Positions 45,607 through 56,000 of a stretch of 64,000 bases of DNA are shown in pieces. Position numbers and translations under genes: made by a program. Source of the stretch: Epiperipatus broadwayi (lineage: Eukaryota; Onychophora; Udeonychophora; Euonychophora; Peripatidae); assembly GCA_028023455.1 (NCBI GenBank), contig JAQFVV010000205.1, positions 1,285,353-1,349,352 on the forward strand. The letters are read 5' to 3'. The notes beneath the pieces were generated by a model. It worked only from the letters and a program-made list of their open reading frames with translations. It had not been told where the DNA came from and made no database searches. The first letter of the stretch is position 1. Each line of letters opens with the position of its first letter.

Positions 45607-48246
45607 TTGAAACAAAGGAAGAGGAGGATCTATGGTATATATAAATATGGTTTTGAAGATTCTAGGAAGCAGTGTTTTTTAAATTTGAGAAATGGTGTTG
45701 AAGATTTTAATAAAGAACTTTGTAATAATAATATAAATTATGATATCAATGTTTTGTTAAAACAATTAAAATGTATTTTAGATAAAAGGGTTTTAAAATA
45801 TACTATACAAATAATTAATAAATGGTTAAAAAATAAAATGAAAATTGTTAAGTTAAATATGGATATTAAACTTTTAAAATTTTGTTATGATAATTATATT
45901 TGTCCAAATTTTTATAAAACTGAATGTTTTTGAAGATATTTTACGTAGGGGGTTTTTAAAAAAATTAAAAAGAAAAATTTTAAAGGGTTATATTATAAAT
46001 TTATATAAAATGAAAAAATGGATGTTAAATGATATAAAAAATATGTATGGGAAATTAACAAAATTAATTACATTTAATGAAGAATGGTTTTTGAAAAATT
46101 TTTTTTATAGGAAAATGTTTTTGTTTAGAAAAAAAATTTCAGGTAGACATAAAAAAATTCAAATATTAATTATTAAAAATAATAAATGTAATAATAATAA
46201 TATTTATTATAGAAACTATATATAATAAAAAGAAAATTATAGTGGTAGTAATAAGCATAATTTTGTTATTAATTTAACTAATACAGTTTTTAAAGAAGAA
46301 ATAAATGTTTTAAATAAAGGTTTAAAATATGTTCCTAAAGGAAGATTAATTACTATGGAAAAACAAATTATAGAGGTTAATGCAAAAATGAATATTTTAA
46401 AGGATATTTGTTGAAAAAAAATAGACAGAAAAAATATTAAAGATAATATGATAAAAGATTTAGAATTTTTTAATAGTAAAATAGAATATAATATAAAAAG
46501 GAATTTTGAATATTAAAAAAGATGTTGTTGGTTATAATAATGAATTGAAAATTATAAAAGATATAAAAATAAAATATAAGGATTTAATATTTTTAAAGGG
46601 AGATAAATCTAGTAGTATGGTTATTATGTCGAAGTTAGAATATAATTTAAAGATGTGTAAATTATTAGATGATATTTTTTTTATTAAAATTAATAAAGAT
46701 GAAAGTAAAAAAAAAGAATAAAATTGTAAACAAATAAATAACTGAAATGGAGGAAAAAGGATATATTGAAAAGTTTAAAATGAAACAATTAAAAAGATTA
46801 GATGTAAAATGTGTTAATATTATAGGTTTACCAAAGGTACATAAGGAAGGAATTCCAATGAGACCCATTATTTCATGTAAAAATACATATTATGAAAATA
46901 TCACAAAATGGATATATATTAATGTTTTTAGAAAATATGAAGATTTTAATAAAAATGAAAGTAAAATTAATAATTCAAAATTTTTTGTAGATAGATTAAA
47001 AATATTTTTAGAAAATAATAAATTTAAGAATATTACATTTGTAAAATTAGATATTGTTAATATGTATTTAAATATTTGTCCAGAAGATGCTATAAATTAT
47101 GTTATGGATTTATACATAAAAGATAAAGGTGATAAAATAAAAATTGATTGTAATTTATTGTATGAAATTTTGGTTTTATGTTGTAAAGATTTGGTTTTTA
47201 GATATAATGAATGTTTTTATAAGCAAAAGAAAGGTTTATGTATGGGAAATTGTTTAAGTGGTTTTCTGGCGTATATATATATATGTGTATAATTTTGAGA
47301 AAAAATATTTTTTAGTAATGGGTATGGTCTTGTTTTTTATTGTGGATATATTGATGATTATTTTACTAGTTTTAAAGGAGATTATAAAAATGTTAAAATG
47401 TTTTTAAAACATATAAATAGTAAAGATATTAATATTAAATTTACTATGGAAAAAGAAATAGGGGGATGTATTGAATATATGGATATAAAAATGAAAAAAA
47501 ATTTTGTTGATCATAATTTAAATATTGAAACATCAGTTTTTAGAAAGAAAACTTTTCATGGTTTATTAAGTAATTGGAATTCTGACTTAGATAAACATTG
47601 TAAAATGAACATTATTAATAATAGAATAAAAAGAGGAATAAAAATTTGTCCTAACAAAAATTTGTTAAATGAAGAATTAAATATTATAAAAAAAGAATGT
47701 TTATTAAATGATTACCCTTGGGATGTTGTATTAAAAATTTTTTCAAATAGCAATTTAAATAAAATAAAAAGTGGAGAAAAATTGAAAAAAAAGTTTGGTG
47801 GTGATACAATTTTTATAGGTTTTAAAGTTCAAAATTTTATTTTTAAAAAGATAAAAAATTTGTTTCATAGATTTAATAAAAGATATGGTTTTAGTATTTA
47901 TCTTGTATACAAGAAAAAAAGTAATTTATATAATTTAATTAATAAAGGAGATTTTGTTGATTTTTCAAATATAATGCAAGCTGTTTATTGTATAAATTGT
48001 ATGGATTGTTTAAAATATAATGGTAAAGATATATCTTATGTGGGTAATACAAAGAATTTTTTAAAAACTAGATTAAAACAGCATTTGTCAAATAGAAATT
48101 CAGCATTGTATTTACATAAAGAAAAATTTGGTCATGTTAATTTTAAAATTATTCCTTTAGAATGTATAATTAAACAAAAAGAAAGATTTGAAAAGGAAAG
48201 TTTATATATAAAGATGTTAAATCCTGTTTTGAATAGGATATTATAA
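45607..48246 (+). pseudogene. PLE polyprotein: reverse transcriptase plus GIY-YIG endonuclease
   Basis: Frames join in order: 45607-45933 (N-terminal), 45887-46400 (includes FVINLTNTVFKEEINVLNKG, the PLE 'NLS..L...E..LL.KGL' block), 46506-46721 (GDKSSSMVIM, cf. DKGN..VIM), 46747-47292 (GLPKVHKEGIPMRPIIS; FVKLDIVNMYLNI, motif A; KKGLCMGNCLSGFLA, motif B) and 47293-48246 (CGYIDDYFTSF, catalytic IDD; FRKKTFHG; GIY-YIG from about codon ISYVGNTKNFLKTRLKQH to ESLYIKMLNPVLN with the Arg, Glu and Asn expected). The 46747-48246 part is one frame interrupted only by TAA (47290) and TGA (47296). Frameshifts lie near 45.9 and 46.45 kb. RT copies the RNA; GIY-YIG nicks the target. Confidence 0.88.
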
Positions 48247-48370
48247 AATAAAAGAAAAAAAGAGGAGAACAAATGTTTTGTAAAATTTAATGGAATGGTT
48301 GTTTTTTTTTTTTTTTAAAAGAAAGGAATGTAAAAATGTGTTAATTGAAGATAGGATGATAAAACTATAT

Positions 48371-48428
48371 ATATATATTTATATGTCATAGCATCGTCCG
48401 GGAGGCGAACCTTCAACTGTCTGCAACT
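48371..48428 (-). mobile_element. Truncated tRNA-derived SINE inside PLE
   Basis: Present only in the downstream pLTR. Flanked by AACTATAT (48363-48370 and 48429-48436). On the minus strand it reads GAAGGTTCGCCTCCCGGACG (B box) and GATGCTATGACA, as in the SINE copies at 8729 and 22819, but the A-box half is missing (5' truncation). Confidence 0.82.
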
Positions 48429-48613
48429 AACTATATTTTGTAACAATAAAAGGTTTATTTAAGCAAAATGTAAAGTTGAAAGCTGTTATGAAAAAGAAAT
48501 CATAGTAAGTAAAGAATATATTTTCCAAAATAGTATGTATATGTGGCAAGATTTTTGTTTTTATTTGTTTATAAAAATTTTTTATAAATTTTTTTCTTTT
48601 TCTTATATATTTT

Positions 48614-48668
48614 TAGTTCCTTGAAAAAGACTATAGAAAAAATGAAGAAATAGTCGAAACGTTGGAAA
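48614..48668 (+). ncRNA. Hammerhead-like motif in downstream pLTR (degenerate)
   Basis: Stem I TTCC with GGAA, stem II GACTAT with ATAGTC, GAAA, then ACGT, a palindromic four-base stem III, and U as the cleavage-site base. The core reads TTGAAAA instead of CTGANGA. Kept in both pLTRs. Confidence 0.45.
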
Positions 48669-48766
48669 TCTATTTTAATATATATTTCATTTTTGGTGGC
48701 AAAAAAATAAAACACAAGTTTTTAAAACATTTGGTGTATTTTATAATTATTTTATATGCCGTTACA

Positions 48767-49268
48767 TTAATTTAAAATTAAAATAAAATTTTTTTCTTAA
48801 GTTCGTAAATAAAAACTAAAAGCTGAAAAAATTAAAGAGTTGTTAAACGTGTATATATATATTCGCACAGATGCAAAACTTTAAAAATTATTTCTTTTTT
48901 AAATAAAAAAAAAAAAAGTATTTGAAAGTACAAGATCTAAAGAAAATATTTTTGTAAATGGAAATGATTGTTTTATAAATTAATTGAAAAGCAAACTAGC
49001 CCTTGGGGCTCTTATAGAGAAAAGTCAGATGAAAGATATAGATGAGAGAATAAAAAAAAATTTAGAATGTCCAATGGAAGCAGTAACCAATTGCTCGGAC
49101 CTTAATGGAAATTATTGGAACAGGAAACGATGTTCAATGAATCTGGAGGAGTACTATAAAAGAAAAAAAATTCAAATTAACACAGTTCCAGCTTGATTTC
49201 GTGAGAAGGGCGATAAGACGCACTTGTCGCTCTCTCACTTATTTCAAATAAAATGACTGTAATACCAG
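48767..49268. other. Unassigned, becomes less AT-rich toward 49200
   Basis: A frame at 48984-49196 (with RIKKNLECPMEAVTN) is unidentified. 49199-49256 (minus the flanks) has balanced codons and ends AAATAA, with FVRRAIRRTCRSLTYFK in one frame after a possible acceptor TTCCAG. No family recognised. Confidence 0.3.
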
Positions 49269-49356
49269 GATTGAACCAGCTAAGGCCTCCAGAACAACAG
49301 ACCGGACTTCAAATAGACACGTCGCGGGAATTGGCACCAGGAACCCGGATTCTTCT
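49269..49356 (+). CDS. Candidate internal exon of unknown host gene
   Basis: Bounded by acceptor AATACCAG and donor TCT|GTAAGA. The open frame reads LNQLRPPEQQTGLQIDTSR then ELAPGTRIL, using GC-ending codons (CCT, ACC, ACG, CGG) unlike the AT-only usage of the neighbouring transposons. A pyrimidine-rich stretch (CGCTCTCTCACTTATTTC) precedes the acceptor. It would enter after one base of a codon and leave after two, which suits the acceptor AG at 63198-63200 of the next candidate exon. Not recognised; alternatively a relic of another element. Confidence 0.3.
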
Positions 49357-49559
49357 GTAAGACATGAACTATAAATTTTAAAAATAATTAAGAACTTTCG
49401 TTCAAGCTTTTAATATTCAGCTAACCTTAATTTTAAAAAGAACTTTTATCTGACTTTCAAATTTTTAAATTGATAATTAATATTTAAATTTTATACATGT
49501 AAGTTTGCTAAAAATCATTTCCATTTTTATTTTGTTTTATTTTTATTAATATTGTATAA

Positions 49560-50480
49560 ATTATTTAAAGGCATTAAATTTAAGTTGGGTATAGACGCTT
49601 GCATGGATTCGTTATCGGTTAATTATGTTTTTGTTTTCATATTTGATTAAAATATATAGACATTCGATAAATAATGATACCTTATGATGAGTATCTAAAA
49701 TGTATTTATTCGGATGTCTTTTAAGTTATTGGTGTCAATGCGACATCTTATGATGAATGCCATTGGGTTTCTTGTAAATTTCCCTCTGCAATTCCATCAA
49801 TGACTTTATATTTTGGTCATTTATGTTTATTTTGAAATGTTTCTAACCGTGTAATCTATGTAGCCGATATATACTCAACATTATAAAACAAACTTTTATA
49901 AAATCCATCTGTGCGAACTTATATAAATGTTAAATTTAAGTCGGGCATGAATGGCTATATAGATTTGTAAAGTTATATTAATTAATTAAGGGAGGGTTAA
50001 TCTTGGGTTATTTGTTTCGTAGTTAAATTGGGTCAATGGATGGGATATATTGGTGTAATTAGTAGAATGTAGTATGAGATTCGCTACGGGCAGGATCGAT
50101 TTATATGCCGCACATCCCCTTTTTGCCTATGGAAGGGATAGTAAGACGGAAAACGCAGTCCCTTCCTATGGAGTTTTTTTTTCCATTGTTCTTTATGCCG
50201 ACAGATGTAGCATTCCTGTTTGGTTGAGAGTCAATGTCTTCTCTAACCATACTGTTCAGATGTACATTCCTGATAGTATGGTATTTTGTGCTGTCATATT
50301 TTCATACTGCATTGAATATATCGATGTATCAGATGGATTGACGTCGGTTTGACTGCGAACTTTTGGCCTATGGTTGAATAAGGGATAGAATATTTTCTTT
50401 TCAAATGCAATCTATGTAGTTTATTCATACTCGACACTCTAAAAAAAAATATTATTAAATTCATCTGTACGGATGGTGTA
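49560..50480 (+). repeat. Degenerate tandem pair, CpG-containing
   Basis: AAATTTAAGTTGGGTATAGA (49573) recurs as AAATTTAAGTCGGGCATGAA (49933), and AATCTATGTAG..ATACTC..ACA followed by AAATCCATCTGTGCG (49852) recurs near 50408 as AATCTATGTAG..CATACTCGACA and AAATTCATCTGTACGG. Units differ in length through internal insertions. Frame 50074-50352 lies here; I see no protein family in it. Confidence 0.5.
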
Positions 50481-50499
50481 AAATTTTAAAATAATAATT

Positions 50500-50871
50500 T
50501 AAATTAAAAGTTAATATTAAAATCTAAAATAATAAATGTTATTCCTCAATTTTATTATATATGGACGTTAATAAATATTGTTTGCGTGTTAATTACTGGC
50601 AGTGGCTTTTCTTACTTTTATATTTAAGATATGGATTAAATAAACTTATATTTTATTATCTCTGTGTCTCCACTGAGCTAGTGACTGGGGCTAACAGTCT
50701 AAAAATAAAGGCTGGATCTTTAACAGCACGTATCTGCCTACTCTATAAATTTTCTAAGTTCAAATGGTCTAGTGGCGCTCTGTAGTGCAGATACGGTAAG
50801 ACTAGCAAGCTTCCACTTCTTTCCCGACCGTTATAGAATATATGTGCATTTAAGCATACACATACACATCA
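50500..50871 (-). repeat. Possible 3' LTR/3' end of minus-strand Gypsy
   Basis: On the minus strand it follows the putative polypurine tract CTTGGGGGAAA (50872-50884). It contains ATAACGGTCGGGAAAGAAGT and TCTGCACTACAGAGCGCC, and AATAAA-like motifs. No matching upstream partner was found in the window, so LTR status is uncertain. The alternative 3' LTR candidate is 44127-44738. Confidence 0.35.
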
Positions 50872-51144
50872 TTATTTCCCCCAAGTTTTGAGATGAGGTT
50901 TTAATCTCTGAACTCGGTACATAATCATTAAGATATGTGGATGTTTTTTTTTTCTTTTAGCATGCTGTTGTGGATTATGTTTCACTTTACTTGGTGTGTT
51001 ATCTCTATGTCTGTTCTGTTGAATAAGTTGTATTATCACCTCACTCTCATCTTTACATAACTCATTTACATGATTGTGAAGTATTTCCTCGTTTTTCATT
51101 CGAGCCATGACTACTTGTTTTGATAAATGATGAATAACTTCCAC
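50872..51144 (-). pseudogene. Gypsy Pol C-terminal region
   Basis: Reading with NEEILHNHVNELCKDESE resembles the post-integrase 'VHxNxLR' tail in Gypsy Pol, followed by a basic stretch (HAKRKKKH) and the stop before the polypurine tract. Confidence 0.5.
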
Positions 51145-51398
51145 CTGTGACCAAAACTTTTTCGTATTATTTTTTTATTTACACTTTTCCTGTGGTTTAA
51201 TTTTATAGATACCGGCTTAATGTTTATTTTGATCCACAATTGTCACAATGCTTCATAATTTTGTGCTCAACTTTCTATCTAAATACATTTCAGCTGGTGA
51301 TTTCTCTGATGTGGCACTAGAGATCGCATGTTGATGAATGAGTGCAGTCAACTCTGCCTTGTATATTTTAATTTCCCCCAATTTGTTGATGGAAGACT

Positions 51399-51653
51399 TT
51401 AGGATTTGTATTTCTCGGCTAGTCTGTTGGATTGAGAATGGTGCGGGAGGGTGAGTGTGCGTTTAATCCCCCATTCTTGCATCACTTCTTTGAACTTTGC
51501 TAAAATAAAGCCAGTTTCATTATCAGAAACAAGTGTTTTCAGAAAGCCATGATGATCAAAAATTTCATATAATTTGATAAGTGTCATATCTGTACAGGTT
51601 TTATTGACTATTTTATATTCAGTCCATGCTGAAAATGCGTCTACCACTACCAA
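51399..51653 (-). pseudogene. Gypsy integrase core
   Basis: MVVVDAFSAWTEYKIV (first catalytic Asp), LVSDNETGFILAKF (second Asp in SDN) and LPHHSQSNRLAEKY (catalytic Glu in AEK, usually ER) give the D,D-35-E triad. The zinc-binding N-terminal domain should lie at 51660-52000 but is frameshifted. Integrase inserts the cDNA copy into the host DNA. Confidence 0.85.
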
Positions 51654-52126
51654 AAACAGATGACATCAAATGGGCCGCATGTTTGACAGTTTTTGCCTTA
51701 ATATATTTTTCAATGTCATTATTAATGCTGGCCATCAAACATAACTACGAGCTAATGCTTTTGCCCTAATGATGCCTGGATAACCCTTGTGCAACAACTT
51801 AAGAATTTTATTCCTACCCTTTAGCAGTATTAGTTTCCGATCACTCCTCAGAATGCATCCCTTGCATACAGACAACTGCTCACAGGCATTCCATAATTCT
51901 TTCTGAAGAAAACTAGGTTGTTGATTCAGTCAACCTTCTCTGATCTGCTTTACCATCCATTTGGTAGCCATTGTCTTCGGATGTTCATGCAGCCACTATT
52001 ATACTGTTGAGGGTTTGACTCTTTTAAGGTGTTGCTATAATTAATTTCTATTTCTTTTTTGATATGTTTCTGTTTGATCAGGCATATGTGATAGAGCATC
52101 AATGTGCTCTAATTTGTTTTCCTTTT

Positions 52127-52327
52127 TTATATTTCTAATGTATAATCATAACCCGTCAAAATGTTGAGCCAATGCAACATGCAAGGCCTCAGATGTTCGG
52201 GAATTTGTTCAATTTTTAATATTCCCAATAGGAGATTATGATCAGTTACTATTGTAAATCTGTGGCCATATAGGTATTGATGGAACTTTTTGATGCCAAA
52301 TAAAATCACAAGGGCCTTCTTGTCCAC
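52127..52327 (-). pseudogene. Gypsy RNase H domain
   Basis: KALVILFGIKKFHQYLYGH then FTIVTDHNLLLGIL and LHWLNILTGYDYTLE match the family pattern (EALA.VF...KFHQYLYG..F...TDH.PL..I..). The TDH Asp is present. The first catalytic region upstream is out of frame. Confidence 0.85.
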
Positions 52328-52829
52328 CTGACTAGTTTTTCTCTGCTGTGGACAACATGCAGTGCATAAGCTATGGGTTGTTCACCTTCATGAGCAGGGT
52401 GACAATACTGCTCCGACACTCAATTCTTATGCATCTGTGGTTAGAATTACTTCCAATTCACTGTTGTAATGGATAATTAGTTTATTTGAGTCAACAGCAA
52501 TTTTGTGCGTAAAAATTCTTTTTTCCATTTCTGATTGTTTTTGAGAAGATTGTATAGTGGTTTGGCTGCATGGGCTTTTAACTTTCTAAAAAAATCTCTA
52601 AGTAATTAACAAGACTCAGGAAGGCTTGAATTTGTTTCACATTGTTAGATCTTGGCACTTCTGCAACACTTTAGCTTTTTGGGGGGGCTGGAGATGTGCC
52701 GTTTTTAGATATAATGGGACCTAAGAACTCGATTTTGCTTGCTTTCCATATGCACTTTTGGCAATTACGTTTAGCTCCAAATTCATCCAGTTTTTTTTGC
52801 ATACTTTCAATAGACTCATTTAAGTTCGT

Positions 52830-53225
52830 TTTCAGGTATAGCTATAATCAGAATGTTGTCAAAATATAGGATCATGCCCTCTACTCCATTAAGGAGAGTT
52901 TCAATTTTTGATTGAAAGATACTAGGGGCTGATGTTATCGCAAGTGGGAGTCTTATACATTTGGATAACCCTGTCTATTCACTAACTGGTATCTGATGGA
53001 AGGCAGCATTAATGTTTAATTTAGCAAAAATTTTGATCTCTGGAGGAATGCTATTATTTCCCTGGCATTAGGGACCGAGTACGCATTTTTACTAATTGCC
53101 TTGTTTATGGTTATCATATAATCTCCGCACAAACGAGTTTTCCCATTGGGTTTAGTTATAATTACCAATGGTATAGTCCAATATATATATATAGTCCAAT
53201 CAGATTTTTTGATGGATTGTAACAC
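52830..53225 (-). pseudogene. Gypsy reverse transcriptase
   Basis: WTIPLVIITKPNGKTRLCGD and NKAISKNAYSVPNAREII match the N-terminal RT blocks (SPIV.V.KK.G..R.C.DY..LN....D.YPLP). The active site near 52835-52870 reads LYFDNILII, so the second Asp of YxDD is Asn. 53165-53190 holds an ATATATAT insertion in the block. Inactive. Confidence 0.82.
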
Positions 53226-53559
53226 ACCTTTCTTAACTAAGTCGTCAATTTCCTTTTCGACTTAATCTTTTTGTGCAAACGGAACTTTCCATGGTTTGCA
53301 TATTATATATAGGTAGCATGTCAGTGCTTACTTCTCTTGATACAAGGGTCATTTTAATAACACTAGGTTTCCCATTAAATAAACTGGAAATATGATTCAC
53401 ATTACATATTCCATTTCAATCTTTTTCACAAGTGTGAGTTTAATACCCAATTTCACTAAACTATTGACACCCTATTTGTGAGTTTATTGGAGCATAAACT
53501 AGGTATAAGTATAACTCTATCACTTATCCTTTCATTCTACTTACAGGGGCCTGAACAAC

Positions 53560-53770
53560 ACCTTTAATTTTGATTGCATTGCCATTCACGTCACGCTTTA
53601 AGGTCAGTTTTTTCTAGTTTAGGGATTTTCTTTACTCATAAAGGTTACGATAGCCCACTTGCGGACTGATATTAACAATACACCGCTATCACTGTCTATC
53701 TCCATAGATATGGGCTGATTACACAGCTTTAGTTTTAACATAATTTTGTCATCGCTGGTGGACATTTTTT
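53560..53770 (-). pseudogene. Gypsy protease
   Basis: Reads LKLKLCNQPISMEIDSDSG then VLLISVRK. The motif equals MEIDSGSG in the copy at 7450, here as DSDSG, so the catalytic D-S-G lies one step displaced or is mutated. Start around MSTSDDKIM. Confidence 0.65.
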
Positions 53771-53830
53771 AAATTTTTGTATGCTGATTGGCCCGGGCCT
53801 GATGTGAATGTTTGTAACTTTCATTGTTGG

Positions 53831-54517
53831 GATCGTTAAATTTTTCTTTACACATTTTTTCCATGTGCCCTCTTTTTGTACAATTATTTCAGTTTTTTTC
53901 GTTTATGAAAACAATTGCTGGCCTTGTGGCCCTTTTTCCCATAGCAAAAACATATCAATGTGGTTTCTCTGTTAGCATTATTACTCTTCGATTATTTTTT
54001 TTTACTGTTTACCAACATCTGTTAGTGATTTGCTATTAATCTTGAACTTCTTTTGGGTTCGTTAAATTTTTCTTTACACATTTTTTTCATGTGCCCTCTT
54101 TTTGTACAATTATTTCAGTTTTTTCGTTTATGAAAACAATTGCTGGCCTTGTGGCCTTTTTTCCCATAGCAAAAACATATCAATGTGGTTTCTCTGTTAG
54201 CACTATCATTATTACTCTTCGATTATTTTTTTTTACTGTTTACCAACATCTGTTAGTGATTTGCTATTAATCTTGAACTTCTTTTGGGTTCGTTAAATTT
54301 TTCTTTACACATTTTTTCCATGTGCCTTCTTTTTGTACATATTATTTCAGTTTTTTTCATTTATGAAAACAATTGCTGGACTTGTGGCCCTTTTTCCCAT
54401 AGCAAAAACATATCAACGTGGTTTCTCTGTTAGCACTATCATTATTACTCTTCGATTATTTTTTTTTTTACTGTTTACCAACATCCGTTAGTGATTTGCT
54501 ATTAATCTTGAACTTGA
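53831..54517 (-). repeat. Three tandem copies of the Gag zinc-knuckle segment
   Basis: GTTAAATTTTTCTTTACACA begins units at 53835, 54061 and 54292 (periods 226 and 231). On the minus strand each unit encodes two adjacent CCHC-like knuckles: CFCYGKKGHKASNC (the second Cys replaced by Tyr) and NNCTKRGHMEKMC (the first Cys codon is TGA). Small indels shift the frame between knuckles. Knuckles of this type hold the RNA in Gag particles. Confidence 0.85.
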
Positions 54518-54994
54518 TGAATTTTCAAATTGCTCAAGCATGAGTTCATAAGCTATTCTCTGTTTTATAGCCTCTGTATAATCTAAATTGCTAATGTCCA
54601 ATAATTCTTGTAGTAAACTATCATTACACAGCCCCGTAAGAACTTGTTCCAGAAGGGCTTCATGTAGGAAAGATCCATAGATACAATTCTTTGGTAGATT
54701 GCGAAGAGCACTATTATAATCTTTCACACTTCATCCCAACCTAGTCTAGCAATATGCCTCGGAGGTTGGTTGTTAAAGTGGTTTGACAAACGCCCTTTAA
54801 CCTGATTGTATGTACAATCTTCAGGAGTTATTGGCTATCTCAATTATTCCTTTCCCTGCAAAGTATAATAATGAAGTAATCTTATAATTATCATCTTTAA
54901 CTTTATTAATGAATAACTATTTTCTCACATGTTGAACGTACAGGGGCTAACTACTTGCCTCATTCATGTCAAATACACCAATTGCTTCTTGCAT
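54488..54994 (-). pseudogene. Gypsy Gag capsid region
   Basis: Starts at 54994 with MQEAIGVFDMNEAS; after stops, 54488-54727 reads MKDYNSALRNLPKNCIYGS, LHEALLEQVLTGLCND and LLQELLDISNLDYTEAI. This follows the Gag pattern (Y..ALR.L...C.YG.....AL.D....G......LL......Y..A). The N-terminal third is degraded. Confidence 0.75.
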
Positions 54995-55073
54995 TGTGAC
55001 GTCATTACTTTTATCTAAATTTAACCATTTAATATTAGTTAATTAAGGGTTCGAATCAATCCTGTTGGTTATT

Positions 55074-55780
55074 TCCACAAGTGCTAATCACCACTACACA
55101 GTTAATATTTAGATAATTTAATGAACGATAATAGCATTTTAACTATTTACATACAATTATTTTATTCCCACAAGTGCTAATCACCACTACACGGTTAATA
55201 TTTAGATAATTCAATGAACGATAATAGTATTTTAACTATTTACATTCATACAATTATTTTATATAATAAGGCCCGAAGGCGTACATAAATACTGTAGAGC
55301 AAGAATCCTAGCTGGCTGTTCCCATATTCAGAGGCCAGCTCTCCGCAGTTGAAGTCACTATGCCAAGGGAGATTTTCTGCTCCAGCTTATGTTTGTGTGC
55401 AGCTCTAAGAATCAAATGAGTTTTCTTGATCCAATTTGTATTGAGGCATTTATTGTTTCCATCTCTGAAATTGATTGGCTCGTATTCCTGTCCATCCGCT
55501 CAGGTTTCTCCATTTCAATGCTTCATACAGGAATCTACATCATTATCTCTCTGACTTCAATTAATGAATTATTTTTTAGTTTATCTTATGAAGGAAGTCT
55601 AAACTCTAATTTTTTTGTTTTATATCATTAATGACGTATTCTATTCTCATTAATAAGACTGTTATTACTTTTAGAAAATAGTCTTTTTCTAATCTTAAAA
55701 GTTATAAATGTTTTATCAGTGTTTTGATTTTCTTTAATTTATTAAAATTTATTACTTTTTCTCATTAAGTTTATATATAT
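55074..55780 (-). repeat. Probable 5' LTR of Gypsy element 3
   Basis: Lies just upstream (minus sense) of the Gag start, with an 80-base leader between. Matches 44127-44738. Contains a 93-bp internal tandem duplication (CACAAGTGCTAATCACCACT at 55076 and 55169) absent from the 44-kb copy. An LTR end near CACTTG, followed by TGGAAATAACC as a possible primer-binding site, fits. Confidence 0.6.
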
Positions 55781-56000
55781 GTGTGTGTGTGTTCATTTAA
55801 GCATATATATCATAAACATACCTTTGACAAAATTGTTGGTAATTCAGAGTGAAATTAATTTATCAACCAGACGGAATATGGCACTTAAATAAAAGATATT
55901 AAACTCGTAATTAAGTATGCAAGGCTGGAGACAGCATTTCACTTTTAACACCTTGATTGTAATAATTAATCAAGATTTAATATATAAATGTTAATTCTAT
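55781..56000. other. AT-rich DNA with a GT run
   Basis: TGTGTGTGTGT at 55784-55794. No gene seen. Confidence 0.4.

Larger units (their letters stand above)
48132..48755 (+). repeat. Downstream pLTR of the PLE
   Basis: Partner of 44903-45541. Contains the end of the ORF, a T-run at 48303-48316, the SINE insertion at 48371-48428 that the upstream copy lacks, and a hammerhead-like motif at 48614-48668 with ACGT as stem III. Confidence 0.85.
44739..48766 (+). mobile_element. Penelope-like element with RT and GIY-YIG, flanked by a 9-12 bp duplication
   Basis: GCCGTTACA occurs at 44742-44750 and 48758-48766 (12 bases with one mismatch), a likely target-site duplication. Order: inverted piece of the 3' end (44751-44900), direct partial copy of the 3' end (44903-45541), ORF region (45600-48246) and full 3' end (48132-48755). 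Partial tandem and inverted terminal copies ('pLTRs') are the hallmark of Penelope-like elements. Third codon positions are nearly all A or T. A SINE is inserted in the 3' copy. Confidence 0.88.
50872..54994 (-). mobile_element. Gypsy element 3, internal region (Gag to Pol)
   Basis: Minus strand, in order from right to left: Gag start (54994), Gag core, triplicated zinc-knuckle segment, protease, RT, RNase H, integrase, basic C-terminus. Domain order protease-RT-RNase H-integrase defines Ty3/Gypsy. Frames are broken throughout. The MEIDS-type protease links it to the Gypsy at 6-9.7 kb. Confidence 0.85.
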
